From positions 6,944,001 through 7,008,000 of the forward strand of contig NZ_CP109479.1 in NCBI RefSeq assembly GCF_036227485.1: DNA of 64,000 bases, written 5' to 3'. Positions 36,114 through 46,378 of the stretch are shown in pieces. The translations under genes and the position numbers were made by a program. The stretch's first letter is position 1; the number at the start of each line of letters is the position of its first letter. The notes beneath the pieces were generated by a model. That model had not been told where the DNA came from and searched no databases. It was given only the letters and a program-made list of their open reading frames with translations. The DNA comes from Streptomyces sp. NBC_01451. GTDB taxonomy: Bacteria > Actinomycetota > Actinomycetes > Streptomycetales > Streptomycetaceae.

Positions 36114-37163
36114 CTATTTCCCGCTCGGCACTCGGACCACCCGTCCCCCGGCGGACTCCGTCACGATGTCCTGCGGCGCTGGCGACGCCGCCGCCCTGAG
36201 CCGGTATTCGGTGGGCGGTACGCCGTAGGCGCTGCGGAAGGCCCGGCTGAACTCGGCGGGGCGGCGAAGACCCCAGCGGGTGGCGATGACATGGACGGGC
36301 GTGGAGCGCAGGGCCGGGTCCGCCAGGTCGCGGCGGGCACCCTCCAGCCGTTGGCCGCGGATCCAGGCGGCGACGGTCTCACCGTGTGTCTGCTCCTGGA
36401 AGACGCGGTGCAGGTAGCTGACGGAGATGTGGTGTGCGGCGGCGATCACGGGCGGGGTGAGGTCCGGGTCGTGGAGGTTGCGGCGGATGAAGGCCCGGAC
36501 GTGTGCGGTCAGGGTGCGATGCCGGTTCTCCGGGGGCAGGGCCGACTCGGTGCCGAGTTCCTGGGCGAACCAGGCCAGCAGCAGGTCGAGCACCACGTTG
36601 CCCAGACGTGGCGCGTCGGACGGCTGGAGGGAGTCGGCCTGCCGGACCACGCCGGTGAGGAAACCGGACAGCAGGGCGCCCACTCCCTCCTGCGCCGACA
36701 GCCGTCTGGCCAGCAGGTCCCCGACCCGGTCCGGTGACACCGGCACCAGCACCTTGGGGAACTCGACACCCACCCCCGTCACCACGCAACGCTCCTGGTC
36801 CGCCGGGGGCCGTATGTCGTACGGCTGCGAGGTGTCGATCACGTACAGGTCCTGCGGGCCGTGGGTGTCGGCCCGCCCGGCCTGGTCGACCCCCAGTCCG
36901 CCGGCGAGCACCAGCGAGACGTGGTAGAACTCCGGGTCCGACTGCCGCACCATCCGCGCGGACCGCCGGAACCGCATCGGCCGGAACGACCCCGGCCACA
37001 CCGTCACCGGCCCCAGCGGCAGCAGCCGCTGCTCCGCCCAGAAGTCGGCCGCGTACTCGCTGCTCATGTCGCTGGGCGCGTGGGTCCGGCCGACCAACTC
37101 CCGCCAGTGGTCGAACCGGTCCTCCGCCGCCACGTCCTCACTCCGGAACACCGTTCCGATCAT
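36114..37163 (-). CDS. AraC family transcriptional regulator
   Basis: A 349-residue regulator. The ATG of MIGTVFRSEDV is chosen because this is the usual start of the AraC_binding_2 type; upstream codons look non-coding. The N-terminal 200 residues form the effector domain. The C-terminal 100 hold two helix-turn-helix units (PPVIAAAHHISVSYLHRVFQEQ and HVIATRWGLRRPAEFSRAFRSAYG), ending in the AraC signature GVPPTEYR. It lies downstream of the terpenoid synthase gene on the same strand with a 117-bp gap, and 38 bp before the BASS protein gene. It could regulate either set, but nothing in the sequence decides this. Confidence 0.88.
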   Translation of the reverse strand: MIGTVFRSEDVAAEDRFDHWRELVGRTHAPSDMSSEYAADFWAEQRLLPLGPVTVWPGSFRPMRFRRSARMVRQSDPEFYHVSLVLAGGLGVDQAGRADTHGPQDLYVIDTSQPYDIRPPADQERCVVTGVGVEFPKVLVPVSPDRVGDLLARRLSAQEGVGALLSGFLTGVVRQADSLQPSDAPRLGNVVLDLLLAWFAQELGTESALPPENRHRTLTAHVRAFIRRNLHDPDLTPPVIAAAHHISVSYLHRVFQEQTHGETVAAWIRGQRLEGARRDLADPALRSTPVHVIATRWGLRRPAEFSRAFRSAYGVPPTEYRLRAAASPAPQDIVTESAGGRVVRVPSGK

Positions 37164-37279
37164 CGTGCGCGCACCCCCGTCACCGTCCGGCTGGACCGTG
37201 CCCGCCACGAACCCGGTGACAGAGACCCGGCAGGCTTCAACGTGTCTGGGCGGAAGCGTAGTTCAGAGCGTGTGCCGGA

Positions 37280-38212
37280 CTAGGAACCGGCTCGTAGCGC
37301 CGACAGGCCGAGGTCCGGGCGGTGCGAGCGGGCCAGCAGGCGCAGACAGACGGCCGGGTTGTCGCGGACGGGGCGGCGGGTGACCGCGGCGCCCATGGTG
37401 GCCGCGCGGCGCAGCCGCTGGTCGTGCAGGAGGATGACGAAGCGGGTCAACGTCTGCTGCTCGGAGGGGAGTTCGGCGATGATCCGGGTGGCCTCGCGGA
37501 GCGTGGCGTGGGCCGTCGCCGCCGTGGCGGAGAGCAGGGAACGGACGCCGGGGAGGTCCCGGCCGTGTTCCAGGTCGGCCCGTACGACGCCGTGCTTCTC
37601 CAGGTGGTCGGTGGGGAGGTAGAGGCGTCCGTCGCGCAGGTCCTCGGCCAGGTCGGTGAGGAAGTCGGTGCGCTGGCAGGCGTCGGCGAGCAGCCGGCAA
37701 CTGTCCGCGTAGGCCCGGCTGCCGCCGCCCGGCATCGACAGACCCGAGGTGATCATGAGGAACGGCCAGGTGAGCTTGTCGATGTACGCCTGGTAGTCGT
37801 CCTCGGTCGTGAACCCGCCGAAGTCCAGGTCGATTTCGGCCCCGACGAGATACGAGTCCACCCAGGAGCGCGGCAGTTCACGAGCCTCGGCGGTGTGCAG
37901 GAAGGCCCGCAGCAGGGGATGCCGGGCGGTTCCGGTGTCCAGTGCCGTGCGCACCTGCTCGGCCCAGCCCTCGTAGCGGCGCGTCCGCTCCTCCACCGTG
38001 CCCCGGTCGCACAGGTCGTCGGTGAACGACGCGAACGCGTATCCGGCGAGGATGTGGGGCTGGAGGCGGGCGGGCATCAGCAGCCGCACCGCCACATGGC
38101 CGGCGGGTTCCCGGCTCAGCATGAACTGCTTGGCCTTCAGATAGGCGGCGCGGTCGGTGCCGCTGGTCACTCCCGCCGCGTCCAGACAACGTTGCCAGGA
38201 TCGCACCGGCAC
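37280..38212 (-). CDS. Phytoene/squalene synthase-like prenyltransferase
   Basis: A 310-residue head-to-head isoprenoid synthase-like protein with a GTG start after GTGAGG. The two Asp motifs that bind Mg-diphosphate are ASFTDDLCDRG and QRTDFLTDLAEDLRDGRLYLP. Other typical blocks are LKAKQFMLSREPAG and WPFLMITSGLSMPGGG. The usual second-helix tyrosine/cysteine-rich part is less obvious. It should condense two prenyl diphosphates, but carotenoid or hopanoid genes are absent here, so substrate chain length is unknown. A terminator-like hairpin separates it from the P450 gene upstream; the two may still act in one terpenoid or steroid pathway. Confidence 0.83.
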   Translation of the reverse strand: MPVRSWQRCLDAAGVTSGTDRAAYLKAKQFMLSREPAGHVAVRLLMPARLQPHILAGYAFASFTDDLCDRGTVEERTRRYEGWAEQVRTALDTGTARHPLLRAFLHTAEARELPRSWVDSYLVGAEIDLDFGGFTTEDDYQAYIDKLTWPFLMITSGLSMPGGGSRAYADSCRLLADACQRTDFLTDLAEDLRDGRLYLPTDHLEKHGVVRADLEHGRDLPGVRSLLSATAATAHATLREATRIIAELPSEQQTLTRFVILLHDQRLRRAATMGAAVTRRPVRDNPAVCLRLLARSHRPDLGLSALRAGS

Positions 38213-38265
38213 GCCTCACCGTCGTAGTTGCGTTTGCCCTCGCAGTCTACGACCGGCGGTGGGCG

Positions 38266-38302
38266 GAGGCAGGGGCGGGGCGTAGGGGTGCGCCCCTGCC
38301 TC
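38266..38302 (-). terminator. Hairpin after the P450 gene
   Basis: Perfect 11-bp arms (38266-38276 with 38292-38302, GAGGCAGGGGC/GCCCCTGCCTC) with a 15-nt loop. It lies 71 nt after the P450 stop on the minus strand and before the prenyltransferase gene. Confidence 0.5.
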
Positions 38303-38372
38303 ACGTCGGGACGGGCCGGCGACGCCGGGATGCCGCCGGCCCGAGTATCGCGGCCTTCTCGCGCGCCTCCGG

Positions 38373-39611
38373 CTAGCCCGCGCTCACCTGGAGTTCCTTG
38401 ACGCCGTTGACCCAGGCCGAGCGCAGCCGTCGCGGGTCGCCGACCAGGGTGAGGCCCGGCATGGCGTCGGCGAGGGCGTTGAAGATCAGGTTGATCTCCA
38501 TGACGGCCAGGGACTTGCCGAGGCAGAAGTGCGGGCCGCCGCCGCCGAAGCCGAGGTGCGGATTGGGGTCGCGGGTGATGTCGAAGACGTCCGGGGAGTC
38601 GAAGACCTCGGGGTCGCGGTTGGCGGAGGAGTAGAACAGGCCGACGCGGTCGCCCTCCTTGATCTTCTGGCCGCCCAGCTCCGTGTCCTGGGTGGCCGTT
38701 CGCTGGAAGGAGACGATGGGGGTCGCCCAGCGCACGATCTCCTCGGCGGTGGTTTCCGGGCGTTCGCGTTTGTACAGCTCCCACTGGTCCGGGTGGGTGA
38801 GGAAGGCGTGCATGCCATGGGTGATGGCGTTGCGGGTCGTCTCGTTGCCCGCGACGGCCAGCATCAGCACGAAGAAGCCGAACTCGTCCGAGGCGAGGTT
38901 GCCCTCGTCCTCCGCCGCCACCAGCGTGGTGACGATGTCCTTCGCCGGGCACTGCTTGCGGTCGGCGGACATGTTCATGGCGTACGAGATGAGTTCCATG
39001 GCCGACTCCTGGCCGATCTCCTCCGTGATCGCGACCTCCGGATCGTCGTACGAGATCATCCGGTTGGACCACTCGAAGATCCTGAGGCGGTCCTCCTGGG
39101 GGATCCCGATCAGCTCGGCGATGGCCTGGAGGGGCAGTTCGCAGGCGACCTCGGTGACGAAGTCGAAGGGGCCGCTGCGGGCGGCGGCGTTCGCGGCGAT
39201 GGCGAGCGCGCGGCTGCGCAGGTTGTCCTCCAGGGCGCGGATCGCGCGCGGGGTGAAGCCGCGCTGCACGATCTGGCGGACGCGGGTGTGCTCGGGCGGG
39301 TCCATGTTGAGCAGGATCAGCCGCTGGGCGTCGATCGCGTCGCGCTCGATGCGCTCGTTGAAGCGGATGATCGCAGTGTTCGTGGTGGACGAGAACAACT
39401 CCGGGTGCGTGGAAACGTACTTGACGTCCGCGTGCCGGGTGACGGCCCAGTAGCCCTCGTCGGCGAAGCCCGCGATGCCGGGGTGCTGGGGCACCCAGTG
39501 GACCGGCTCGGTGGCGCGCAGCTCGGCGAACTCCGGGAGAGGTACGCGGTGTTGGAGCAGGTCGGGGTCGGTGAAGTCGAACCCTTCGGGCATCGCGGGA
39601 CAGGACGCCAT
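38373..39611 (-). CDS. Cytochrome P450, CYP125/CYP142-like (steroid or alkane side-chain hydroxylase)
   Basis: A 412-residue soluble P450. Oxygen-binding helix I is MLAVAGNETTRNAI, the ExxR motif is EEIVRWATP, and the heme loop is FGGGGPHFCLG with Cys363. The text, including NMDPPEHTRVRQIVQRGFTPRAI and LGFGGGGPHFCLGKSLAVMEINLIF, is close to the actinobacterial CYP125/CYP142 group that oxidises the terminal carbon of the cholesterol side chain. The divergent gene encodes a steroid-type thiolase, which supports sterol or long-chain side-chain degradation. GGGAG precedes the ATG by 8 nt, and a TGACGG-N-type palindrome lies in its leader. Confidence 0.9.
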   Translation of the reverse strand: MASCPAMPEGFDFTDPDLLQHRVPLPEFAELRATEPVHWVPQHPGIAGFADEGYWAVTRHADVKYVSTHPELFSSTTNTAIIRFNERIERDAIDAQRLILLNMDPPEHTRVRQIVQRGFTPRAIRALEDNLRSRALAIAANAAARSGPFDFVTEVACELPLQAIAELIGIPQEDRLRIFEWSNRMISYDDPEVAITEEIGQESAMELISYAMNMSADRKQCPAKDIVTTLVAAEDEGNLASDEFGFFVLMLAVAGNETTRNAITHGMHAFLTHPDQWELYKRERPETTAEEIVRWATPIVSFQRTATQDTELGGQKIKEGDRVGLFYSSANRDPEVFDSPDVFDITRDPNPHLGFGGGGPHFCLGKSLAVMEINLIFNALADAMPGLTLVGDPRRLRSAWVNGVKELQVSAG

Positions 39612-39636
39612 CGGAAACTCCCGTCATCTGACCAGT

Positions 39637-39654
39637 ATCTGACGGTCCATCAGG
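39637..39654. promoter_or_regulatory. TGACGGTCCATCA operator-like site
   Basis: TATCTGACGGTCCATCAG lies about 30 nt upstream of the P450 start codon. It repeats the site at 3604 with few changes, including a shared core TATCTGACGGT. A common regulator may bind both. Confidence 0.45.
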
Positions 39655-39685
39655 AATGAGTGGGTGTCGCGAAGGTAGTAACGGG

Positions 39686-39693
39686 TTCTAGAA
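39686..39693. promoter_or_regulatory. TTCTAGAA palindrome
   Basis: A short perfect palindrome between the P450 and thiolase genes. It shares the TCTAG/CTAGA core with the larger palindrome 100 bp away and may be a second, weaker site for the same regulator. Confidence 0.3.
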
Positions 39694-39791
39694 GAGGCAA
39701 GGGGTGCGACGTCACCAATTCCGGGCACAGCTTGTGCTATCGGGCGCTGCAAGGGGGTTGCGGTGTCGGACGGGCCGTCAGCAGACTGCAA

Positions 39792-39819
39792 GCAGAACTA
39801 GAACGCGTACTAGTTCTGC
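39792..39819. promoter_or_regulatory. Perfect inverted repeat, KstR-like operator candidate, before the thiolase
   Basis: GCAGAACTAG (39792-39801) and CTAGTTCTGC (39810-39819) are exact reverse complements with an 8-nt spacer. Inside, TAGAACGCGTACTA fits the mycobacterial KstR consensus TnnAACnnGTTnnA with one mismatch. KstR-type TetR regulators control steroid degradation genes; the flanking genes are steroid-like, so this is a reasonable operator. It lies 60 nt before the thiolase ATG. Confidence 0.6.
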
Positions 39820-39861
39820 GTGGCGGGTGGCCGGGACGCCCGCGCCGCGCGGGTGACCTGA

Positions 39862-41049
<1,188 letters not shown>

Positions 41050-41452
41050 GAGCCGCCGTGGCGGCCGCCGTGGCAGAGGTTGAGAGGTTGCCGGAGCGGT
41101 TGTCGAAGCGGTTCCGGGGGCGGTGGTGGCTGCGGCTCACCCGTAGAGGGGGTCGTCCGGCGTTCGTACGACGACGAGCCGCAGTCGGCAGCCGAGCCGG
41201 CGGTTCGCCAGAGAATCGAACGTGCGCGCGATTCGGTACGGGCCTCGAAGGCGCAGGCAGCTCCCCGTCGTGCCCGTCCGTGACTCGGGGAACCCCCGCG
41301 GTCGCGCTCCGATGTTCCCGTCGGCGCCCATGCGAATTTTCACAACTACCCTGCGGAAGTGATCGAAACCCTGTACGTACGCGTGTGCTGCGTTAGCCTC
41401 GTTCTGCCAGTGAGGCGAACTGGCGTACGTGGAACATCACTTCGGGGGTTTT
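41050..41452. other. Intergenic region, no gene seen
   Basis: Between the thiolase and the second kinase. Coding potential is low on both strands, and I see no tRNA, repeat or clear terminator. The last 110 bp are relatively AT-rich (AATTTTCACAAC near 41335) and probably contain the kinase promoter, though no strong consensus is evident. Confidence 0.5.
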
Positions 41453-43276
41453 GTGACGGACGAAGCTGCCGCACTGCGGCAGGCCGGCGCCGCCCCCCTG
41501 CGCCCCGCCGACCCTGAACACATCGGGCCCTACGTCCCGTTGGCGTTGCTGGGCAGCGGTGGCATGGGGCGGGTCTATCTGGCGCGCCCGTCGGACGACG
41601 GTCCCGGCCTGTTCGCGGTCAAGGTGATCCGTCCCGAGTACGCCGAGGACCCGACGTTCCGGCGCCGCTTCGAGCAGGAGGCGCTGGTGCACGGCCGGGT
41701 CCGTTCGCCGCGTGCGCCGAGGCTGTGCGGCACGGGGTTCCAGGACGAACTGCTGTGGATGGCCACGGAGTACCTCGCCGCGCTCGACCTCACGGAAGCC
41801 GTACGGGAGGACGGTGCCCTGGAGTCGGGCGTCGTCTGGCGGTTGGTCGCGGAGCTGGGGCAGGCGCTCGCCGACCTCGCCGCCACGGGGATCGTGCACC
41901 GGGACCTGAAGCCGTCCAACGTGCTGCTGTCGCTCCGGGGCGCCCACGTCATCGACTTCGGCATCTCCAAGGCCGCCGACGCGAGCGCGATCACCGGCAC
42001 CGGCAACCGGGTCGGCACACCCGCCTACATGTCCCCGGAGTACCTGCGGACCGGCCACTGCGACGCCACGTCCGACGTGTTCTCGCTCGCCGGGACACTG
42101 ATCTACGCGGCGGTCGGCCGGGCCCCCTTCGGCGACGGCACCGGTGTCGACGTGATGCACCGGGTCGCCTTCGAGGAGCCCGACGCCGAGGTGATCGGCG
42201 AGATCACGGCAACCGACCCGGCGCTCGGCGCACTGCTGGCCGCCTGCCTCTCCAAGGAACCCGAGCTGCGGCCGACGCCGAGGGCGCTGGTCCAGGCGGC
42301 GCGCGAGTGTGCCGGCGAGTCCGCGGAGGCCTCCAGGTGGCCGGAACCGCTGCTCGGCAGGGTGCTGGAGCGGCAGCGGGCGTACGACGTCCTGTACCGC
42401 GTCCCCGTCGCACGGGCGGCCGAACTGCGCTCGCAGGGCCACCGCCCGAACCCGGCGCTGCCGGTGCCGGCGAAGGACGGGGCGCCCGTCCCCGCAGCCG
42501 GGTCGGCGGTCCCGGCCATGGCGTCCGACGAGACGTCCCCGGGGCAGCGGCGTCCGACGGGAGCTCTCGCCTGGGCGCGCAGAAGACCCGTACCGGCCGC
42601 CGCGGCGGGCCTCGCCCTCGGCGCCCTGGCCGCGCTGGTCTTCGTACTCGCCCGCCCGGCGACCGACGCGACCGCCGCGCCGCCCGGTCCCGGCACGACG
42701 GCCTCCGCCGAGACCGACGCGGAAGCGGGCCACGCCCTGCCGAAGCCGGGCACCTCGGACGGGAAGTCGCTCCCGAGCACGTCCGGCAACGGCACCGAGA
42801 CGGCCGACGGCCCCGCCGACCCTTCACAGGTCTCCGACGGCACTGACGACGACGGTGCCGGCGGCGCCGGGAACGACCCCACGGACCCCGGCACCTCGAC
42901 GGGCACGACCGCGGGCACGGGCACCGACCCCGGCACCGACCCCGATCCCGGAACGGACGGCGGCACCGCCACCACTCCCACCCCCACGCCCTCCCCGGTC
43001 ACCTCCACGACCGAGCCCGCGGCGGCGCCCTGGACCACCGACTGCACGTACTACGCGGGCAAGGCCCGCACGGCCCTCGGCGACACCGGGAAGCGCGTCA
43101 AGCAGGTCCAGTGCATCCTCATGCTGCGCGGGTACGACATCGGCGGCACCGGCGTGGACGGCGTGTTCGGGGAGGGACTGGAGACCGCGATGAAGAACTT
43201 CCAGTCGGACAAGGGACTGACCGTCGACGGCATCGTGAAGCGGGTGACCTGGGACAACCTGAGGGCGTCGAAGTGA
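41453..43276 (+). CDS. Receptor-type Ser/Thr kinase with extracellular peptidoglycan-binding domain
   Basis: A 607-residue kinase with a GTG start after CGGGGG. Motifs: LGSGGMGRVYLA, Lys57 in FAVKVIR, VHRDLKPSN with Asp151, DFG at 168-170, and an SPE-type motif (MSPEYL). A juxtamembrane region follows, then one helix (AAAAGLALGALAALVFVLA). Next is a Thr/Gly/Asp-rich stalk of about 115 residues, and finally a PG_binding_1-like domain (VKQVQCILMLRGYDIGG then VDGVFGEGLETAMKNFQ). The domain should contact peptidoglycan, so this kinase likely senses wall state, as PASTA kinases do by other means. Confidence 0.93.
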   Translation: MTDEAAALRQAGAAPLRPADPEHIGPYVPLALLGSGGMGRVYLARPSDDGPGLFAVKVIRPEYAEDPTFRRRFEQEALVHGRVRSPRAPRLCGTGFQDELLWMATEYLAALDLTEAVREDGALESGVVWRLVAELGQALADLAATGIVHRDLKPSNVLLSLRGAHVIDFGISKAADASAITGTGNRVGTPAYMSPEYLRTGHCDATSDVFSLAGTLIYAAVGRAPFGDGTGVDVMHRVAFEEPDAEVIGEITATDPALGALLAACLSKEPELRPTPRALVQAARECAGESAEASRWPEPLLGRVLERQRAYDVLYRVPVARAAELRSQGHRPNPALPVPAKDGAPVPAAGSAVPAMASDETSPGQRRPTGALAWARRRPVPAAAAGLALGALAALVFVLARPATDATAAPPGPGTTASAETDAEAGHALPKPGTSDGKSLPSTSGNGTETADGPADPSQVSDGTDDDGAGGAGNDPTDPGTSTGTTAGTGTDPGTDPDPGTDGGTATTPTPTPSPVTSTTEPAAAPWTTDCTYYAGKARTALGDTGKRVKQVQCILMLRGYDIGGTGVDGVFGEGLETAMKNFQSDKGLTVDGIVKRVTWDNLRASK

Positions 43277-43357
43277 CTCCGCCCCGACAACGGGAACGGA
43301 GTCACCCGGCAGTTGGCGCCGGAACACGACACGGATCTGACGTGACGTGACGAGACG

Positions 43358-44341
43358 TCAGCAGGTAGACCGGTAGACGTACTTGCTCACGTTCGCGTCG
43401 CCCAGGTTGGCCGCCGTGATCGACACGAACGACGTGCCGATCGACTTCGTCACCTTCTTCCCCTGGACCGCGTTCACCGCCTCCCGTACCGCCTGTGCGC
43501 CGATCTCCTCGGCCTTCTGGGCGATCAGTGCCTGGACCGTGCCCTTCTTCAGCTGTTCGACCTGCGCGGGGCCCGCGTCGAACCCGACGACCTTGACCTT
43601 GCCGACCTTGCCGGCGTCCTTGATGGCGTTGTTGGCGCCGTCGCTGGCCGGGGTGCTGATGGAGAAGATGCCCGCCAGGTCGGGGTCCTTGGACAGGGAC
43701 GCGGCGGTGAGGCGGGCGGCCTCGACGACGCCGCCGCTCGGGGTGGAGGGCTGGACGCCCACGAAGGAGATGTTCGGGTACTTCTTGATCTCGTCCTCGA
43801 AGCCCTTGATCCGCTGGTCGGCCGTGGTGACACCCGGGGTGCCGCCGATGATGACGACCTTGCCCTTCTCGCCGACGAGCTCGGCCAGCGTACGGGCCGC
43901 CTCGGCGCCGCCCTCCACGTTGTTGGAGGAGACGGCCGAGGAGACGAAGCTCGTGTCGTCGAGGCCCGTGTCCGCCGTCACGATCTTGATGCCGGCCTCG
44001 TTGGCCTGCTTCAGCGGCGTGCCCAGCGCCTTCGAGTCCGTCGGCGCGATCACGATGGCGTTCGGCTTCTTGGCCACCGTGCTGGTCAGGATCGGCGTCT
44101 GGGTGGCCGGGTCGAAGGTCGTCGCGCCCTGGACGTCCACGGTGGCGCCGAGCTTCTTGCCCTCGGCCTTCGCCCCGCAGCCGAGGGTGTTGTAGAAGGA
44201 GTCGGACGCGGTGCCGAGGATGACGGTCACCTTCGGGTTCGCGGTGGACGACGAGGAATCGCCTGACCCGCAGGCGGTGGCGCCGAGGACGACGACGGTG
44301 GCCAGGGCGGCGCCTCTGAGGGCGAGGTGGGCGGTCTTCAT
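43358..44341 (-). CDS. Sugar ABC transporter substrate-binding lipoprotein
   Basis: A 327-residue Peripla_BP_4 protein. The signal ends in LGATACGSG, a lipobox with Cys24. The mature part has the ribose-binding-protein pattern: TVILGTASDSFYNTLGCGAK, AIVIAPTDSKALGTPLKQA, IKIVTADTGLD, GKVVIIGGTPG and VVGFDAGPAQVEQLKKG. It delivers a sugar to the permease encoded upstream in the operon. The divergent GH125 enzyme points to mannose or mannosides, but the ligand cannot be read from sequence. GGAG precedes ATG by 8 nt. Confidence 0.92.
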   Translation of the reverse strand: MKTAHLALRGAALATVVVLGATACGSGDSSSSTANPKVTVILGTASDSFYNTLGCGAKAEGKKLGATVDVQGATTFDPATQTPILTSTVAKKPNAIVIAPTDSKALGTPLKQANEAGIKIVTADTGLDDTSFVSSAVSSNNVEGGAEAARTLAELVGEKGKVVIIGGTPGVTTADQRIKGFEDEIKKYPNISFVGVQPSTPSGGVVEAARLTAASLSKDPDLAGIFSISTPASDGANNAIKDAGKVGKVKVVGFDAGPAQVEQLKKGTVQALIAQKAEEIGAQAVREAVNAVQGKKVTKSIGTSFVSITAANLGDANVSKYVYRSTC

Positions 44342-44429
44342 GGTGCAACTCCATTGGTGCGACGGGACGTTGGGCGGGGGGCGTTCAGCGGGGGGCGTTC
44401 GAGAGGGCGGCGGCAGGGCGGCGGCGGGG

Positions 44430-45479
44430 CTAACGCAGCGTGCGGCGGCGCCGGTTGACGTGGTCGACGTACACGACCCCCGCCAGGACCGCGCCGACCG
44501 CGACCTGCTGCCAGAACGGCTGGAGGCCGATGATGACCAGGCCGTTGCTCAGCACGGCCGGGATGAGGGAGCCGAAGGCGGTGCCCAGGACGCTGCCCAC
44601 CCCGCCGAAGAGGCTGGTGCCGCCGAGCACGGTGGCGACGATCGCCTGGAGGTTGTCCCCGGTGTGGCCGCCGACGGTGGTGGTGGAGAAGCGGGCCAGG
44701 TTGACGTACGCGGCGATTCCGGCGAGGAGTCCGCACAGTGCGTACACCTTGATGAGGTGGCGGTCGACGGCGACTCCGGCGCGGCGGGCGGCCTCGACGT
44801 TGGAGCCGATCGTGCGGGTGTAGGTGCCGAAGCGGGTCAGGCCCAGGACGACCGCACCGCCGATGGTCAGGCCGATGGCCAGCCACACCGTGTACGGGAT
44901 GCCCAGGAAACGGCCGAAGCCGAGGCCGCTGACCAGGGAGTCGGGGACTCCGCGCAGGTCCAGGCCGTTGGTGAGGACCAGGGCGCCGCCGCCGGCCGCC
45001 GAGAGGGTGGCCAGCGTGGCGATCAGCGGCGGGAGTTTCGCCTTGGTGACGAGGAGGCCGTTCAGGACACCCCAGGCGAGGCCCGTCGCCATCGTTGTCA
45101 CCAGGCCTGCCAGCAGGGTCAGCGGGCCTTCGCCGCCCAGTGCCGACATCACCTTCACGCCCACGACGCCGGAGAAGATCAGCACCGAGCCGACCGACAG
45201 GTCGATGCCCCCGGTGGTCATCACGAACGTCATCCCGATGGCCAGCACACAGTAGGAGGCGGCCTCGATGGCGACGCTGCGCAGGTTGTACGCGGTGAGG
45301 AAGTTGTCGGGGTAGGCCGCGCCGAACACCGCCAGCAGCACCAGCAGGACCACCAGGGCCAGGCTCCGGGTGCCCTTCATGTTGCGCCAGGCGGCGGCGA
45401 GGGCCGCCGACCGCAGGGAGCGGGGGCTCTCCTCGTCCGGTCCGGCGGCGGTGGACTTCACCTCGGTCGTGGGAGTCAT
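44430..45479 (-). CDS. Sugar ABC transporter permease (RbsC-like)
   Basis: A 349-residue membrane protein of the BPD_transp_2 (RbsC/FrcC) family with 8-10 helices. Typical blocks are IGMTFVMTTGGIDLSVGSVLIFSGV and GLLAGIAAYVNLARFSTTTVGGHTGDNLQAIVATVLGGTSLFGG. One permease gene implies a homodimer. Its ATG overlaps the ATPase stop by 4 bp. Upstream of the substrate-binding gene there is an 88-bp gap. Confidence 0.93.
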   Translation of the reverse strand: MTPTTEVKSTAAGPDEESPRSLRSAALAAAWRNMKGTRSLALVVLLVLLAVFGAAYPDNFLTAYNLRSVAIEAASYCVLAIGMTFVMTTGGIDLSVGSVLIFSGVVGVKVMSALGGEGPLTLLAGLVTTMATGLAWGVLNGLLVTKAKLPPLIATLATLSAAGGGALVLTNGLDLRGVPDSLVSGLGFGRFLGIPYTVWLAIGLTIGGAVVLGLTRFGTYTRTIGSNVEAARRAGVAVDRHLIKVYALCGLLAGIAAYVNLARFSTTTVGGHTGDNLQAIVATVLGGTSLFGGVGSVLGTAFGSLIPAVLSNGLVIIGLQPFWQQVAVGAVLAGVVYVDHVNRRRRTLR

Positions 45480-46378
45480 GACTGGTCCTCGCTGTCTGCC
45501 GGGTAGCTGTCTGCCGGGTCGAGGGCGGGGTCCGAGGCGTCCTCGAAGGTGAGTGCGCCCGTCATGGCGCCGAGCACGTTCTCGCTGGTGGCCGTCGCGC
45601 CGGACAGGCGGGCCACCCGCTGTCCGAGCCGCAGCACCTCGATCCGGTCCGCGTACTCGAAGACGAACGGCAGGTTGTGGCTGATCAGCACCACCGCCAC
45701 GCCCGACGCCCGGACCCGCTGGATCAGCTGTCCGACCCGTTCCGTCTGTACGACGCCCAGTGCCGCCGTCGGTTCGTCCATCAGCAGCACCCGGTCCGCC
45801 CAGTTCACCGCCCGGCCGACCGCGATGCCCTGGCGCTGGCCGCCGGACATCGTGACGACCTGCGCGGCCGTGTCCTGGATGCCGACGCCGAGCGAGCCGA
45901 ACGCCTCGTCGGCCTTGGCCCGCATGGCCTTCCGGTCCAGGAAGCCGAGCCTGCCGAGCAGACCGGGGCGCATGATCTCCCGGCCCAGGAACAGGTTCTC
46001 GGCCGGGTCCAGGTCGGGCGCGAGGGCCAGGTCCTGGTAGACGGTCTCGATGCCCAGGCGGCGGGCGGCGATCGGGTCGGGGATGGTCACCGGTTTGCCG
46101 TCGACCCTGATCTCGCCCGCGTCGGGCTGGATCACCCCGGAGATGACCTTGATCGTGGTGCTCTTGCCGGCGCCGTTGTCACCGACCAGGGCGACCACCT
46201 CGCCCGGATAGACGGTGAGCGCGGCGCCGCGCAGCGCCTGCACCTGGCCGTAGCTCTTGACGATGCCGGACAGTTCGAGGACCGGGGTGGCGGCGGCGGT
46301 CGCCCCGTGCGGTGTCGGGCCGGCGTACCCCGGAGCGGGGGTGGCCGGGGTCGGGGTGGCCGGAGTGGGGGTGCTCAT
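45476..46378 (-). CDS. Sugar ABC transporter ATPase (single-domain, FrcA-like)
   Basis: A 300-residue ATPase with one nucleotide-binding domain. Walker A is GDNGAGKST, the signature is VTMSGGQRQGIAVGRA, Walker B is VLLMDEPTAALG, and ISHNLPFVFEYADRI is the switch region. Single-domain ATPases of this type work as homodimers with RbsC-like permeases (FrcA, YtfR-like truncated form); the usual two-domain ATPase of ribose systems is absent. The N terminus has a Pro/Thr-rich tail (TPTPATPTPATP). It overlaps the genes on both sides by 4 bp (46375-46378 and 45476-45479). Confidence 0.94.
   Translation of the reverse strand: MSTPTPATPTPATPAPGYAGPTPHGATAAATPVLELSGIVKSYGQVQALRGAALTVYPGEVVALVGDNGAGKSTTIKVISGVIQPDAGEIRVDGKPVTIPDPIAARRLGIETVYQDLALAPDLDPAENLFLGREIMRPGLLGRLGFLDRKAMRAKADEAFGSLGVGIQDTAAQVVTMSGGQRQGIAVGRAVNWADRVLLMDEPTAALGVVQTERVGQLIQRVRASGVAVVLISHNLPFVFEYADRIEVLRLGQRVARLSGATATSENVLGAMTGALTFEDASDPALDPADSYPADSEDQS

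Noticed and set aside
41140..41240. tRNA-like TTCG-containing stretch after the thiolase gene
   Set aside because: No acceptor stem or anticodon arm can be folded.
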